From NCBI RefSeq assembly GCF_028462125.1, contig NZ_CP115468.1, positions 834,001-898,000 on the forward strand: a stretch of DNA of 64,000 bases, in the 5' to 3' direction. Below, piece by piece: positions 46,780 through 57,084 of this stretch. This DNA is from Leptospira sp. GIMC2001. Its GTDB lineage: Bacteria; Spirochaetota; Leptospiria; Leptospirales; Leptospiraceae. Both the position numbers and the translations under genes were made by a program. The notes below the pieces were generated by a model, which searched no databases, had not been told where the DNA came from, and saw only the letters and a list, made by a program, of their open reading frames with translations. Position 1 is the stretch's first letter. Each line of letters begins with the position of its first letter.

Positions 46780-49700
46780 ATGATCATTCGATTCATGAAG
46801 AGATTTCTCTATCTTGCTATTCTTGGATTCGGATTATTGGCACAAGGTTGTGTTGTATTCCAGAAATCAACCAAGATCAAACCAATAGCTTTTGATTACA
46901 AAGCGATCGGTAAGTATTATTTCAATCCGAAGAATGATAAACCTTTCCCTCTAACCATACAAAGAGGAAATAATTTATATAATTCTACAACTGCTGATGG
47001 TAAATATTTATTTTATGCAACTAATAAAGAAGGAAATTTTGACATTTGGTTTCGTGATTTAAATAGTTCTGTCATCGTTCCTATTACGGAACATCCATCG
47101 CAAGAATACAAACCAGCAATCAGTCCTGACGGAAGAAGATTAGTTTTTGTATCCGAACAATTTGACTCAGACGGTGATCTTATGTTACTGGATATTGATC
47201 CACAGGAATGGGTGAGTTCAATTCTAAAGGGCAAAAGATTTATTGATACTGATTTTAAAGTTTTAACAAATCCTGAATGGAAGAATAAAAATCGTCAAGA
47301 ACGAGTAATTGATACGGATCCAGTTTGGATGCCGAATTCCGAACAGATTGTATTTTCAAGTGATCGATATACTCCAGGTATTCAAAATCTTATTTTGTTA
47401 GACTTATCTGATAATAATTCAATGACCCAGCTAACATATAGCGGTGGTAGCTCGCCATATGTTTCGGCCGATGGAAAAACAATATACTATTTATCCTACC
47501 GTGACAGTCAAGATGGTGAAATATACTCCCTAAATCTTGAAGATAAGAAAATTCTACGAATCACTAATAACAATTTTTTAGATTATTCACCTTCAGTATC
47601 CAGTGATAATCGATTCCTTTTTTATACTTCCATTCGTAAGGATACAAATGGGAACGGTGTATTGGATGAACGTGATTATAGCGTGATTGTTCAAAGGGAT
47701 TTAAAAGATGGAAAAGAAAAATTTCTAAGTTCTGGAGATAATTCTGTTTTTGATACTAAATATTCTGATTTTAATGGTGGGTCAGTTCTCTTTAGTGCAT
47801 CATTTTACAATTCAATAAATATTTATTTCATTCCTTATACGGGATCAATTCCTAAGCAATCCAATATTATAGATCAATTCACTTATGCACTTGAATACGA
47901 GAAATTCAATAGTCAGTCGAGATATTTCTTAGCATTGGAAAGTATTGAACTTTTTTATGAAGATGATCCTTTGTATCCGATTTATAAAGCGCGTGCTGAT
48001 GCAAAAAAAGTAGAGTATCTACAAAAGAAAAATCGCAAAGTTGCCGCATCAAGTCTGATAGGTGAAATGTCTGGACGTCCTGATACCAAAGATATTTATT
48101 CTAGAGCTCAAGCTACAATTTTGGATCCGAAAAAAGACCGAGAAGTTGAATCTAAAATTAAGAACTCTATTGAAAAGGTAAAAGAATCGGATCTTACAGA
48201 ACCAGTAAAATATCAGTTATCGGCTTCACTACTTCATTTACTTGCGGATTGGTATGAATCAAAGTCAAAATTCAATGATGTTAAGCTCGTACTTCGAGAG
48301 ATTCAATTAGATTATCCTGAATATCATTTGATCCGAGAAATAAAAAACAAATCAGGCTTTTATGAATTTCGTCCTGAATCTGTAGTAATTCCGCATTTTT
48401 ACCAAGAAACTTTGAGACTCTATGAAGAACGGATGGCTCAACCTGATGATCCTGCAATTCAGAGTCGTTTAGAAATAAAAGATTTACTATTTGATTTAGA
48501 AAATAAAATCCGAACAAATAGAAATTCAACTCAGATACTCGAACATATAACAAGTATTGAATCCGATGAGAATAATCCTAAACAATCAATAATTCTCAAA
48601 ACTTTTCTCGCCTATTTAAAAGCGTCAACTCTTCGAAATGAAAAAAATTTAGACTTAAGCTCTAGCACAATTGATGCCGTGATACCGATCCCCCAAGATT
48701 TGGAAATGGATCCACCTGGTCAAAAGAGTATATTTGAATATCCTGAATTTATAAAGTTGTATAGAAATCCAGCATTATCTTATGTTCATTACTTGCGATA
48801 CAAAAATGCTCAAGATCAAGGCAATGGAGCATTGGCACTCCGTAATTTGAGAATTTTTATGGAGTTCTATGATCCATTAGTGAGTCCAGAATTGGATGAA
48901 GATGAGTTTTCTAAGTTATTCCTATATTGGGAGAGAAAAGCAATTGAGTATGAACGACTTGGAGATTTACGACAAGCAGCAGTTAATTACTATTTTAATA
49001 ACTTAGGTATGTCACTTGCGAAGTCTAAAAATATTTCAGTGGATCGATTCTATGGCAATTATGCAGTTTATTACCAGAGAAAAATGCTTGAGACAATTTT
49101 TCAATATGGTCGAGAGCTAAGAGAGAAAGAAGAAGCAGAGCTTATCAATAGAATCAATATTCTGGGTGAAGGAAAATTAGATGTAATCGGCAATCTTTCT
49201 GATGTGCTTGGAATTCTACAGAAGCTTCCTTTCCTAGATGCCCTAAAAATTTTGGGTGATTTTCGAGACTTACAGAATAAAGACGTCTTGCATGAGAATG
49301 CATTGTCTTTGGCTGATCTCTATTTCAATTATCATTTAGAAAAGAACCGACCTTTTTTGAACTTGGCAGTTGTTTACGGATATTCTTATTATTTAATCAA
49401 TCGAACTATTCTGAATGAGACAGCTCTTTATAAGTCTGGAGCGATGACTGCTAATCGCAAACAACAGATATTAGAAAATTATAAAAAAGCAGAGTATGAA
49501 CTTCGATGGATTCTTTTCGCTGATCCTACATTTCCGGATGCTTATCAGCTTCTAGGATGGCTTTACCAATATATTGATATTATAAAATCTAAAAAAGTAG
49601 AAGAGGACGGCCCAACCGAGGAAGAGAGATATAGTTCTGTTTATGAGAAGTTTTTCCCAGAAAAGAACTTCGAAGAAAATGTTGAATTGTATACTCAGAT

Positions 49701-52700
49701 ATTGGAATTTTTGGGTGAGGATTACCCGAATAAGAAAATACTTTCAGATCTCAATCTAAATCTAGGAAATAATTACTTTCTGCTAAGTAACTACCCGAAA
49801 GCAAACGAATCAGGAGCCAAAGTTGATAATCTAGGTAGATCCATTGTTTCTCGATCTCAGTTTGAGGATTATCGACAAGAAGCAGTTTTTCGTTTTAATT
49901 ACGGTCGTTCTGCACTATACCGGGCTGATTACAAAAAAGCTATAGAACAATTTGAAATTGCCCTTGAAATTTATACAAAACGAGAATACTATCAATCATT
50001 ATCGAAAAACTCATCATCAAATGAAGAAAAAGATAATCGGAACCGAATATTCAAATTTCTTGAAATAAATAGTGAACTAACAAAAAACAACGAATATCGT
50101 GAAGTGAAGTCTAAACTTGCTCTTCTGAACAGTATGATCGGACTTTGTCGAATGGAAATGGGGAATTATGAAGATTCGATTCCTTTTCTTCAATCAGCAA
50201 TTTCCCATAATCGAGTCAGTAAAGAAATTGATTCTATTAATCTCTGGAATGCTCTCGCAATTGCTTATCAGAAAACAGGAAGATACCGTGAATCAAAAGA
50301 AATTCTGAGTCGTGCTGAAGAAGAGTATCGTGCTGAAAACTTAATTCTATCTTGGCTTGATTTTTCTTTTACAAAGGCATTTTGGAGAATTGTGCTGCCT
50401 GATAATATCCGAGTTTTGGGTGATGGAAGATTTCCTGGAGAATTTCCATTAGATTTCAAGAGTCTTTTAACGAGAAGCATTCAGATAAATAATTTATTGG
50501 AAGAAAAGGATTTTCGAAATGCTGCTTCTGCAATCAAATCTCGTTCGGAATTTATAGAAGATAGAAATCTCAAAAAATGGGTAATGGGAGATTTGGTTAA
50601 CCACCATTCTTTTGCACTAGAGGGCCAGATTCATTTTCAATCCGGAGACTACCTGAATGCGAGTCAATCATTTAACAGGATGAAGACGGGATTTGGTAAT
50701 TCGGGAGATGTAGTCAGAGAGAGAATTGCAATTATTCGAAAAAATTACTCAGGCTTTGCTTGGTCGGAGTCGGAACCTAATAATCAGGATGCTAAGAAAT
50801 TACTTGAAGATAACCTTAGTGAATTATTCAAATATAGAGATTTATTTGTTAAAAATTGCAAAGAATTTGCTGATGAGGAGATTTGCCTCAGTCGATTAAG
50901 AAGAGAATTCAAACAATTTGATACCTTAGTTGGTTTGAATTATTTCTATCTTGGTGAGATTCATCGAGGTTACGGCAATCTCAATGGCGCCTATGTATAT
51001 TATTCTAAAGCACTTACTAAGCTTCGAAATCCTGCCAATGTAGATCCAAAGTTCCATTTCATGCCCCAAGATCCGTTCAATCGAAAAGAACGAATTCGTA
51101 TTTTTTTGAATCTGGCGAGACTTTATCTTAGGTTAGGCGATTCCATTGAAAGCGAAAAATACTATCGAATTGCTAAGGAAGGCGCGTATGAATTTCGATT
51201 GGAAAGGGAATCTTTTCAGTCCGATCTAATTGGCTACGAATTGACCAAGAAATCTGAATCCAAAACAATTCCTGTTCGGAAAAGAGAATCGAATCAACTA
51301 CTTATTGATCTGAAGAGAAGATTTGAATCTGAGAAAACTCTGCCATACAATCTTCTGCAGCATACTTTGGAAGAATACTACTCAATTAATATTGATCAGT
51401 CAATGATGACGGGAAGATTCTGGGACATTCCACTTATTGCCGATTCGCAGAGAAATTTTCAGCTCTCCCGTGAAGTTTTGACTTCTTCGCTAGAATATTC
51501 GGATTTACGAATGGACAAATACAACAAAGATTTTCAGATCCAAATGAAGAAACTTGATAAAATTCAAATGGAAATTGAAAATAAATCAATCAAACGTGAG
51601 AAAGTTGATGAATCCTTGCGAAGGAAATCTAGTATTTTAAAGGAAATCTCACGTATTTCCAATGATATAAAAGTAAATTATCCTCAATATTTTAAATTTT
51701 ATAACCAATCCAATTTATATTCTTATTATCCTCTAGATAATAGCTCGATCTCGCGCAGATGTATGCAGTTTGGGGACAAGTATATGTTTTGGAATCGGGA
51801 AAATACCAAAAAAGAATTTAAACAATTAAATTCTCTAGAAGTTGGCGAATATTTATCCAATACTCAGATTGAACAAATTGGCAATAAAAAAGTATATTTG
51901 AATCCAGGAAATTGTGAGATTGTTTATAAAAAAATAATTGATAAAGCTGGAAATAATCATATAACTTTAGTTACTAAAGAAGCGGATTTTTCCGAGTATA
52001 AAAATCCAGAAGGAATTGCGTGGAGATGGAGAACTTTACTCGTCGATGAGAAACTTGAATCAAATGATTCGCGGATTCGGTACAATGATTCAATGAATCT
52101 AAACGAGCGACTTCTTGATACTGATTTGGTTTTTGTTACTAAGCCTAGTCTCTCAACTAAGCAACCGATCCTTTCTTATGCTGGCTCTTCTTCTCTTAAC
52201 TTAAGAGAGATTTTTACAAACCCATCAGAAATTGCAGGAATTGTTTTAGAAGTTGATCAACCAAATTATAAAGATATCAATCGTGCTGGTTTAGTATGGG
52301 ATTTGGCTTCTACGAATAGGAAAATGAATCTTTTGGTTTCTAGTCCACTCACACTAGAGCAACGAGCGACCCTTGACCGAGAAGAGCTTGCTCAGAGAAC
52401 ACTAACTTTTGGAACGATTCCTCAAAAATATATTTCCGTTAATCCTATCAGTCGATACAGAGAGTTAAGATCAGCCGGAATTTTTCAAGAGAGAGCAAGA
52501 GAGTATACTTCTGCTTATGAGTTATTCTATGATGCAGGATCTTTCTTGGACGATTCACAGAATAGATTATTATTGGAAAACGAGCTTGATATGGCTCGAA
52601 TGAAAAGGAAAATATTTCCAGAGTTTGATCCCGATTATTTCTATAAAACTATTCTTAAAAATCCTAAGCTTGATATTGAAAGTAGAAATATTGCATATTC

Positions 52701-54867
52701 AGCATTTCTAAAGGACTGCTTGTCGGATCGATTTTTAAGGAATTCTAGATCTATTTGTGATGCTTATTATAAATCTTGGAAAGAACAAGATCCAGTAGCT
52801 AGTCTTCCTGCAGAATTTTATTCTAAGATGTACAATGGAGAAATTCGAAATTTAGATCGGTCTCTTGAGGAAGCACTGAAGCTACAGGGTGATGACGAAT
52901 TTCTGCGTAATATGCAAATTTCTGATTTGTACTTAGAAAATTTTCTTTTTCAAGAATCGGAAATATATGCAAATCGTGCAAGACGTCATGCAATATCACC
53001 CAGGGAAAAAGGGTTGATCAATGCAAGAATTCTTGAGATTCGATATCACGAATCTTATGTTCAAGGTCGAGAGGAATTCGCTTATTCGAAAATACCTGCT
53101 CAGACAACTTACGCTCTAGGTTTTAATAGAGAGTGGGATCAGTTTACAACGAAAGTTAATTCAGAGGGCTTTAGAAAACTTGGAGATGCAGACAGTATCT
53201 ATGATGAATATCGAAAGAGATTGTATCATAAATGGAAAGAATTTGAATTTGGACGTGAGTTCGAGCCCATCTCTTTGATTCCGGACGAATTGTATGAGGG
53301 AGGTTCGGTATTATCGAAGATGACTCACCTCAACCGAAGTTTGTATTTTTATCTTCTATCGCAATCGGCTAAGCATCAAACTTCCATTGAAGGCGATAGC
53401 TTAATGGATATTTTGATTGCTATTGAGAAAGAAGAGGGTTTCAATAATCGCGCTTATGTTTATGCACTTCTGTATGCGGATCAATTGCTCAGAGATGGCA
53501 AAATTAATTCTGCAAAAAAATACATTTCGTTCTTTGAAAAAGACTACGATACCAAGAAAAGTTATCATCCATATATTGAAAAAATTTATAGCTATTTGAT
53601 TTTTAGATTATCTCAATTCGATCCTCAAATTGTTTTTCCGAATAACGCTGCAGAAGCTTTTGGAAATGATGAAAAGATAGTATATAATTTATTTCGTACA
53701 ATCGGTGCTGATGGACCAGAGTCTTTTGCAAAAGCATTGAACTCATTTAAATCTTCAAACTTCCAATCTAAAACTGCATTCACAAGAGATAATAGAAATA
53801 AAGCAAAAGATATCATTCAATATATGATGAAAGTAGCTTTTGACTTCGATAGCTCCGATGGGTTTTTGGATGCGCTACATTTTCAAGATACAATTTCCGC
53901 ATATAATGAGCAGACTTTGGGAAGTCGTCCCAGGTTCACTGATTTGCCTCGGTTTTATACCATCTCGGATCAGCTCATTGCCAAAATTCCAGTTGGACAA
54001 GATCTTCATGCGATTGGAGATTATCTCAATAAAACCTATCTTATTACAGTTAGTCGAGGTTCAACTAAAGGAAGAGAGATATTTGCAAACGCAAACGATA
54101 TTCATAAGAATATTAGAAAATACTATTCAGCTTCTTCTGAAGGTGGTGAGGCGACTAGACTCAGAGATCTGCTAGAGGATCGATACAAAAATACGATTCG
54201 AATGAAGAAGGATCAGATCAATTATTTATATCTTTCTGGTTCCCATTTGCAAGTTCCACTATTACAGAAATTGGATATTCCTATTTATCAGGTTCAAAAT
54301 TTATCGTCTCTATTGACACATCGTCCGAGAAGCCTCAATTCCCTTGCATGGAGCAAATCAGATATAAAAAAATATCGCGAGACTAATTTTACCGAATCCT
54401 GGTTTCAAAATCTCAAATCAGTTGAAGATTGGGAGATCTCATTTCTAACCTCATCACAAGGAAATAGAATCTCAATTTCTCAAGAAGAAGCGAGAGTTGA
54501 CGAACAAGGAAGATTGGTTTTTGGATCTCAACCTGTTGCAAAACTCAACCGAACTAAATCAGATCGGCAATCTGTTTGGATTGCTTCTTCATTTCAATTA
54601 GGAGCTCCATATTCATATTCGAATTTACTAAATAACTTACTATTTCATTTAGATGATATACATATAGGTCCTGGAATCATATCTCTCGAAGACCAATCTG
54701 AATTCCAAAATACTTGGTTTATTAAGAATTTATTGGTAGAAACGCAAGAGACTAGACAGCTTAGATATAGATTTCTTGATGCGAGAACAAGTATGCGAGA
54801 TCGCTATTCATATGATAAATATTGGCATGGATACAGAATCTATACGAGTAGTTTTATTCTACCGTAG
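46780..54867 (+). CDS. Giant lipoprotein: TolB-like propeller, TPR repeats, CHAT-like C terminus
   Basis: A 2695-residue lipoprotein (signal peptide ending LLAQGC, Cys24). Residues about 65-360 carry PD40/TolB-like blades (PAISPDGRRLVFVSE, YVSADGKTIYYLSY, PSVSSDNRFLFYTS), with a calcium-loop-like DTNGNGVLDERD at 288-299. The long middle is helical with clear TPR motifs near 1035-1190 (GRSALYRADYKKAIEQFEIA, AIAYQKTGRYRESKEI) and 1380-1475 (GEIHRGYGNLNGAYVYYSKA). The last 290 residues resemble a CHAT caspase-like fold (LYLSGSHLQVPL, IYQVQNLSSLL) lacking its His and Cys. The ATG at 46780 is preferred to in-frame starts inside the upstream gene. Function unknown; probably an envelope scaffold co-expressed with the AsmA-like protein. 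Confidence 0.8.
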   Translation: MIIRFMKRFLYLAILGFGLLAQGCVVFQKSTKIKPIAFDYKAIGKYYFNPKNDKPFPLTIQRGNNLYNSTTADGKYLFYATNKEGNFDIWFRDLNSSVIVPITEHPSQEYKPAISPDGRRLVFVSEQFDSDGDLMLLDIDPQEWVSSILKGKRFIDTDFKVLTNPEWKNKNRQERVIDTDPVWMPNSEQIVFSSDRYTPGIQNLILLDLSDNNSMTQLTYSGGSSPYVSADGKTIYYLSYRDSQDGEIYSLNLEDKKILRITNNNFLDYSPSVSSDNRFLFYTSIRKDTNGNGVLDERDYSVIVQRDLKDGKEKFLSSGDNSVFDTKYSDFNGGSVLFSASFYNSINIYFIPYTGSIPKQSNIIDQFTYALEYEKFNSQSRYFLALESIELFYEDDPLYPIYKARADAKKVEYLQKKNRKVAASSLIGEMSGRPDTKDIYSRAQATILDPKKDREVESKIKNSIEKVKESDLTEPVKYQLSASLLHLLADWYESKSKFNDVKLVLREIQLDYPEYHLIREIKNKSGFYEFRPESVVIPHFYQETLRLYEERMAQPDDPAIQSRLEIKDLLFDLENKIRTNRNSTQILEHITSIESDENNPKQSIILKTFLAYLKASTLRNEKNLDLSSSTIDAVIPIPQDLEMDPPGQKSIFEYPEFIKLYRNPALSYVHYLRYKNAQDQGNGALALRNLRIFMEFYDPLVSPELDEDEFSKLFLYWERKAIEYERLGDLRQAAVNYYFNNLGMSLAKSKNISVDRFYGNYAVYYQRKMLETIFQYGRELREKEEAELINRINILGEGKLDVIGNLSDVLGILQKLPFLDALKILGDFRDLQNKDVLHENALSLADLYFNYHLEKNRPFLNLAVVYGYSYYLINRTILNETALYKSGAMTANRKQQILENYKKAEYELRWILFADPTFPDAYQLLGWLYQYIDIIKSKKVEEDGPTEEERYSSVYEKFFPEKNFEENVELYTQILEFLGEDYPNKKILSDLNLNLGNNYFLLSNYPKANESGAKVDNLGRSIVSRSQFEDYRQEAVFRFNYGRSALYRADYKKAIEQFEIALEIYTKREYYQSLSKNSSSNEEKDNRNRIFKFLEINSELTKNNEYREVKSKLALLNSMIGLCRMEMGNYEDSIPFLQSAISHNRVSKEIDSINLWNALAIAYQKTGRYRESKEILSRAEEEYRAENLILSWLDFSFTKAFWRIVLPDNIRVLGDGRFPGEFPLDFKSLLTRSIQINNLLEEKDFRNAASAIKSRSEFIEDRNLKKWVMGDLVNHHSFALEGQIHFQSGDYLNASQSFNRMKTGFGNSGDVVRERIAIIRKNYSGFAWSESEPNNQDAKKLLEDNLSELFKYRDLFVKNCKEFADEEICLSRLRREFKQFDTLVGLNYFYLGEIHRGYGNLNGAYVYYSKALTKLRNPANVDPKFHFMPQDPFNRKERIRIFLNLARLYLRLGDSIESEKYYRIAKEGAYEFRLERESFQSDLIGYELTKKSESKTIPVRKRESNQLLIDLKRRFESEKTLPYNLLQHTLEEYYSINIDQSMMTGRFWDIPLIADSQRNFQLSREVLTSSLEYSDLRMDKYNKDFQIQMKKLDKIQMEIENKSIKREKVDESLRRKSSILKEISRISNDIKVNYPQYFKFYNQSNLYSYYPLDNSSISRRCMQFGDKYMFWNRENTKKEFKQLNSLEVGEYLSNTQIEQIGNKKVYLNPGNCEIVYKKIIDKAGNNHITLVTKEADFSEYKNPEGIAWRWRTLLVDEKLESNDSRIRYNDSMNLNERLLDTDLVFVTKPSLSTKQPILSYAGSSSLNLREIFTNPSEIAGIVLEVDQPNYKDINRAGLVWDLASTNRKMNLLVSSPLTLEQRATLDREELAQRTLTFGTIPQKYISVNPISRYRELRSAGIFQERAREYTSAYELFYDAGSFLDDSQNRLLLENELDMARMKRKIFPEFDPDYFYKTILKNPKLDIESRNIAYSAFLKDCLSDRFLRNSRSICDAYYKSWKEQDPVASLPAEFYSKMYNGEIRNLDRSLEEALKLQGDDEFLRNMQISDLYLENFLFQESEIYANRARRHAISPREKGLINARILEIRYHESYVQGREEFAYSKIPAQTTYALGFNREWDQFTTKVNSEGFRKLGDADSIYDEYRKRLYHKWKEFEFGREFEPISLIPDELYEGGSVLSKMTHLNRSLYFYLLSQSAKHQTSIEGDSLMDILIAIEKEEGFNNRAYVYALLYADQLLRDGKINSAKKYISFFEKDYDTKKSYHPYIEKIYSYLIFRLSQFDPQIVFPNNAAEAFGNDEKIVYNLFRTIGADGPESFAKALNSFKSSNFQSKTAFTRDNRNKAKDIIQYMMKVAFDFDSSDGFLDALHFQDTISAYNEQTLGSRPRFTDLPRFYTISDQLIAKIPVGQDLHAIGDYLNKTYLITVSRGSTKGREIFANANDIHKNIRKYYSASSEGGEATRLRDLLEDRYKNTIRMKKDQINYLYLSGSHLQVPLLQKLDIPIYQVQNLSSLLTHRPRSLNSLAWSKSDIKKYRETNFTESWFQNLKSVEDWEISFLTSSQGNRISISQEEARVDEQGRLVFGSQPVAKLNRTKSDRQSVWIASSFQLGAPYSYSNLLNNLLFHLDDIHIGPGIISLEDQSEFQNTWFIKNLLVETQETRQLRYRFLDARTSMRDRYSYDKYWHGYRIYTSSFILP

Positions 54868-55909
54868 TCGAACTTTTGACTTGATTGTAATCTTTTAATA
54901 TTTGCTTTCTTTCTTCTTTCGATAGTTTTTCATATTTCTTGACTAAGTTGTGAAATTTTAAAAAATCACCACCTGCTTCTTGAAAGACTCGTTCAAAAAA
55001 TGTATTGCCAGATTGATATCGAAGGGCCCCAATAAAATCTTCATTGTTCCAATCTTTTTTTGTAAATTTATCAATATTTTCTTTAGATACAAAACCTTTT
55101 TTGATTGCGGAAACCTTGAATTCAGAAATTGCATTGGCTTTAAGTTTCAATTTTTCCATATCACTTCGATCACTTTCGTAAATTTTCTTAAGAACTTCGG
55201 CAGTAGATCGAATCAATTGAATGGATTTCATTTTCTTATCTTTCCTGTCTTTCCAAGAAATCAAATCTTTAGTCAAATCTTTGTTAGTGTAATAGAGTTC
55301 TACTCCTTTTGTTTCGACAAAAGATGCATATGATTCATTGAATACTGGATCACCAGGAATATAAACAGTTGCATGAGTCATTTCATGAAACACAAGTCCA
55401 GCTAACTCAGGTAGCTGTGCTTGAAGTTGCGGGGAAAATACTGGATCAGAGAACCATCCAAGTGTAGAATAGCCACCAGTAATTCGAATTCTTGTATCAA
55501 GGCCTTTATGCTTTAGAGATTTTTCTTCTTCTAAAGCAAGTTTGTTATCAAAATACCCTTTGTACGGAACCTCTCCAGCAATGGGAAACCACCAAGTATA
55601 AGAACGAAATTCCAAAGGATAAGAAGCACTTACATTCCAGCCAACTGAATCTCGATCCAACTTTACGTAATATTCGAATCCTGAATCTTCTGAGAGTGCA
55701 AGATGTTCGATTCCAAATTTTTTGACATCTTGAATGAATCGAAGTTTGGAGATCTCTTCTGGGCTTGCGGAATCATTTGCAATTACCTTGTCGATCCTCT
55801 CTCTTTTTTTAAATTGATCAACCTGTTCTCCTGCCAGGTGGGATAGGTAAATTACGCAATTTTGGAGGAGAATAATGGAAAAAAGTGTTAAAATTCGAAA
55901 AATCTTCAT
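54854..55909 (-). CDS. Predicted lipoprotein aminopeptidase (PF10023 family)
   Basis: A 351-residue putative zinc aminopeptidase. The signal peptide ends in LLQNC, a lipobox. The family pattern is clear: WWFPIAGEVPYKGYF, GGYSTLGWFSDP, LVFHEMTHATVYIPGD with the zinc motif HEMTH, and FNESYASFVE holding the third ligand Glu. Its location at the envelope suggests peptide scavenging or protein turnover. It converges on the giant lipoprotein gene with a 14-base 3' overlap. Confidence 0.87.
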   Translation of the reverse strand: MKIFRILTLFSIILLQNCVIYLSHLAGEQVDQFKKRERIDKVIANDSASPEEISKLRFIQDVKKFGIEHLALSEDSGFEYYVKLDRDSVGWNVSASYPLEFRSYTWWFPIAGEVPYKGYFDNKLALEEEKSLKHKGLDTRIRITGGYSTLGWFSDPVFSPQLQAQLPELAGLVFHEMTHATVYIPGDPVFNESYASFVETKGVELYYTNKDLTKDLISWKDRKDKKMKSIQLIRSTAEVLKKIYESDRSDMEKLKLKANAISEFKVSAIKKGFVSKENIDKFTKKDWNNEDFIGALRYQSGNTFFERVFQEAGGDFLKFHNLVKKYEKLSKEERKQILKDYNQVKSSTTVE

Positions 55910-55962
55910 AGTTGAATTAAAAAATTTACAGTTCCTTACGGTTTCCTAATTTGGAAAGGGAG

Positions 55963-57084
55963 ATGATCCAAAATCGCAAAATCCCTAGGATAGTCTACTT
56001 GAATCTTATCCTACTCTTTCTCGTTCTGGGGGTAATATTTTTCCCAGAGATTCGAGATAGCTTAGGTCATCTCACTGCGTCCACAAAGCCTATCGCTCCT
56101 CGAAAACAAATGCAAGCAGTTCAGCTTCAGAACTCATTTCGCAGTGTATATCAGATCGCACAAAAATCTGTAGTATCTATTCGTACAAAAAAGACGGAAA
56201 CAATTCACAATCCTTATCATTATTTTGACTCAAAAGAAGAAACCGTTTCTGCTGTAGGTAGTGGATTTCTTATTGATCCAAGAGGATTTGTTGTTACAAA
56301 TTACCATGTTATTCGATCGGCGGAAATCATTGAGATCATTTTGCACAACGGACGAGTTGCACCAGCAAGATTTGTAGGTAGTCATGAACGTGCAGATATT
56401 GCCCTACTCAAAATTCAAGAAGGCGATGATTACGAATATGCTTCGTTAGGTGATTCTAATGAAGTGGAAGTGGGCGACTGGGCGATAGCAGTTGGATCAC
56501 CGTATGGTCTTGAGAAAACTTTTACCGTTGGAGTTGTATCGGCAAAGTCTAGAGAAGATTTGGATGAGACGGGACAGACTCATATTCAAACCGATACAGC
56601 TATCAATCCTGGTTCAAGTGGTGGACCGCTTTTAAACATTTATGGTGAAGTCATTGGAATCAATCGTATGATTCGCAGTGCTTCTGGATCTAGTGCTGGC
56701 ATTGGGTTTGCAATACCAATCAATTATGCGAAGAAGGTAATCAAAAGTATTGAGATGAATGTTGGCAAGAATATTCGTCCAGCTACTTTAGGAGTTGTCG
56801 CAACAGTTCCGATTCAACACCATAGAGAAGCATTAGGAATACCGAATAATGAAGTTGGTGTCCTTGTATATGACATTGACCCGGATTCGTCCGCAGCACT
56901 AGGTGGATTGCAGAGATTTGATTACATAAGAATGGCTAACGGAAATGTCATCCGCAATACAAATGAATTGAGAGAGCAGGTAAGTCTAGCTGGCTTAGGT
57001 GGAAATCTTAAATTAAATATTATAAGAAGATCTAAAATCAAAGATATTGAAATTACTTTAATAGAGAAGAAATATTACGAATGA
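55963..57084 (+). CDS. HtrA/DegP-type serine protease
   Basis: A membrane-anchored periplasmic protease, 373 residues: one N-terminal helix (YLNLILLFLVLGVIFF), a trypsin-like domain and one PDZ domain (about 265-370), the DegS architecture. Catalytic His is in TNYHVI near residue 114, Asp in ADIALLKI near 145, Ser in NPGSSGGPLL near 220. DegS-like proteins cleave regulators in envelope stress, but general quality control is also possible. The ATG at 55963 is preceded by AAAGGGAG; a TTG twelve bases earlier is less likely. It overlaps the next gene by four bases. Confidence 0.92.
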   Translation: MIQNRKIPRIVYLNLILLFLVLGVIFFPEIRDSLGHLTASTKPIAPRKQMQAVQLQNSFRSVYQIAQKSVVSIRTKKTETIHNPYHYFDSKEETVSAVGSGFLIDPRGFVVTNYHVIRSAEIIEIILHNGRVAPARFVGSHERADIALLKIQEGDDYEYASLGDSNEVEVGDWAIAVGSPYGLEKTFTVGVVSAKSREDLDETGQTHIQTDTAINPGSSGGPLLNIYGEVIGINRMIRSASGSSAGIGFAIPINYAKKVIKSIEMNVGKNIRPATLGVVATVPIQHHREALGIPNNEVGVLVYDIDPDSSAALGGLQRFDYIRMANGNVIRNTNELREQVSLAGLGGNLKLNIIRRSKIKDIEITLIEKKYYE

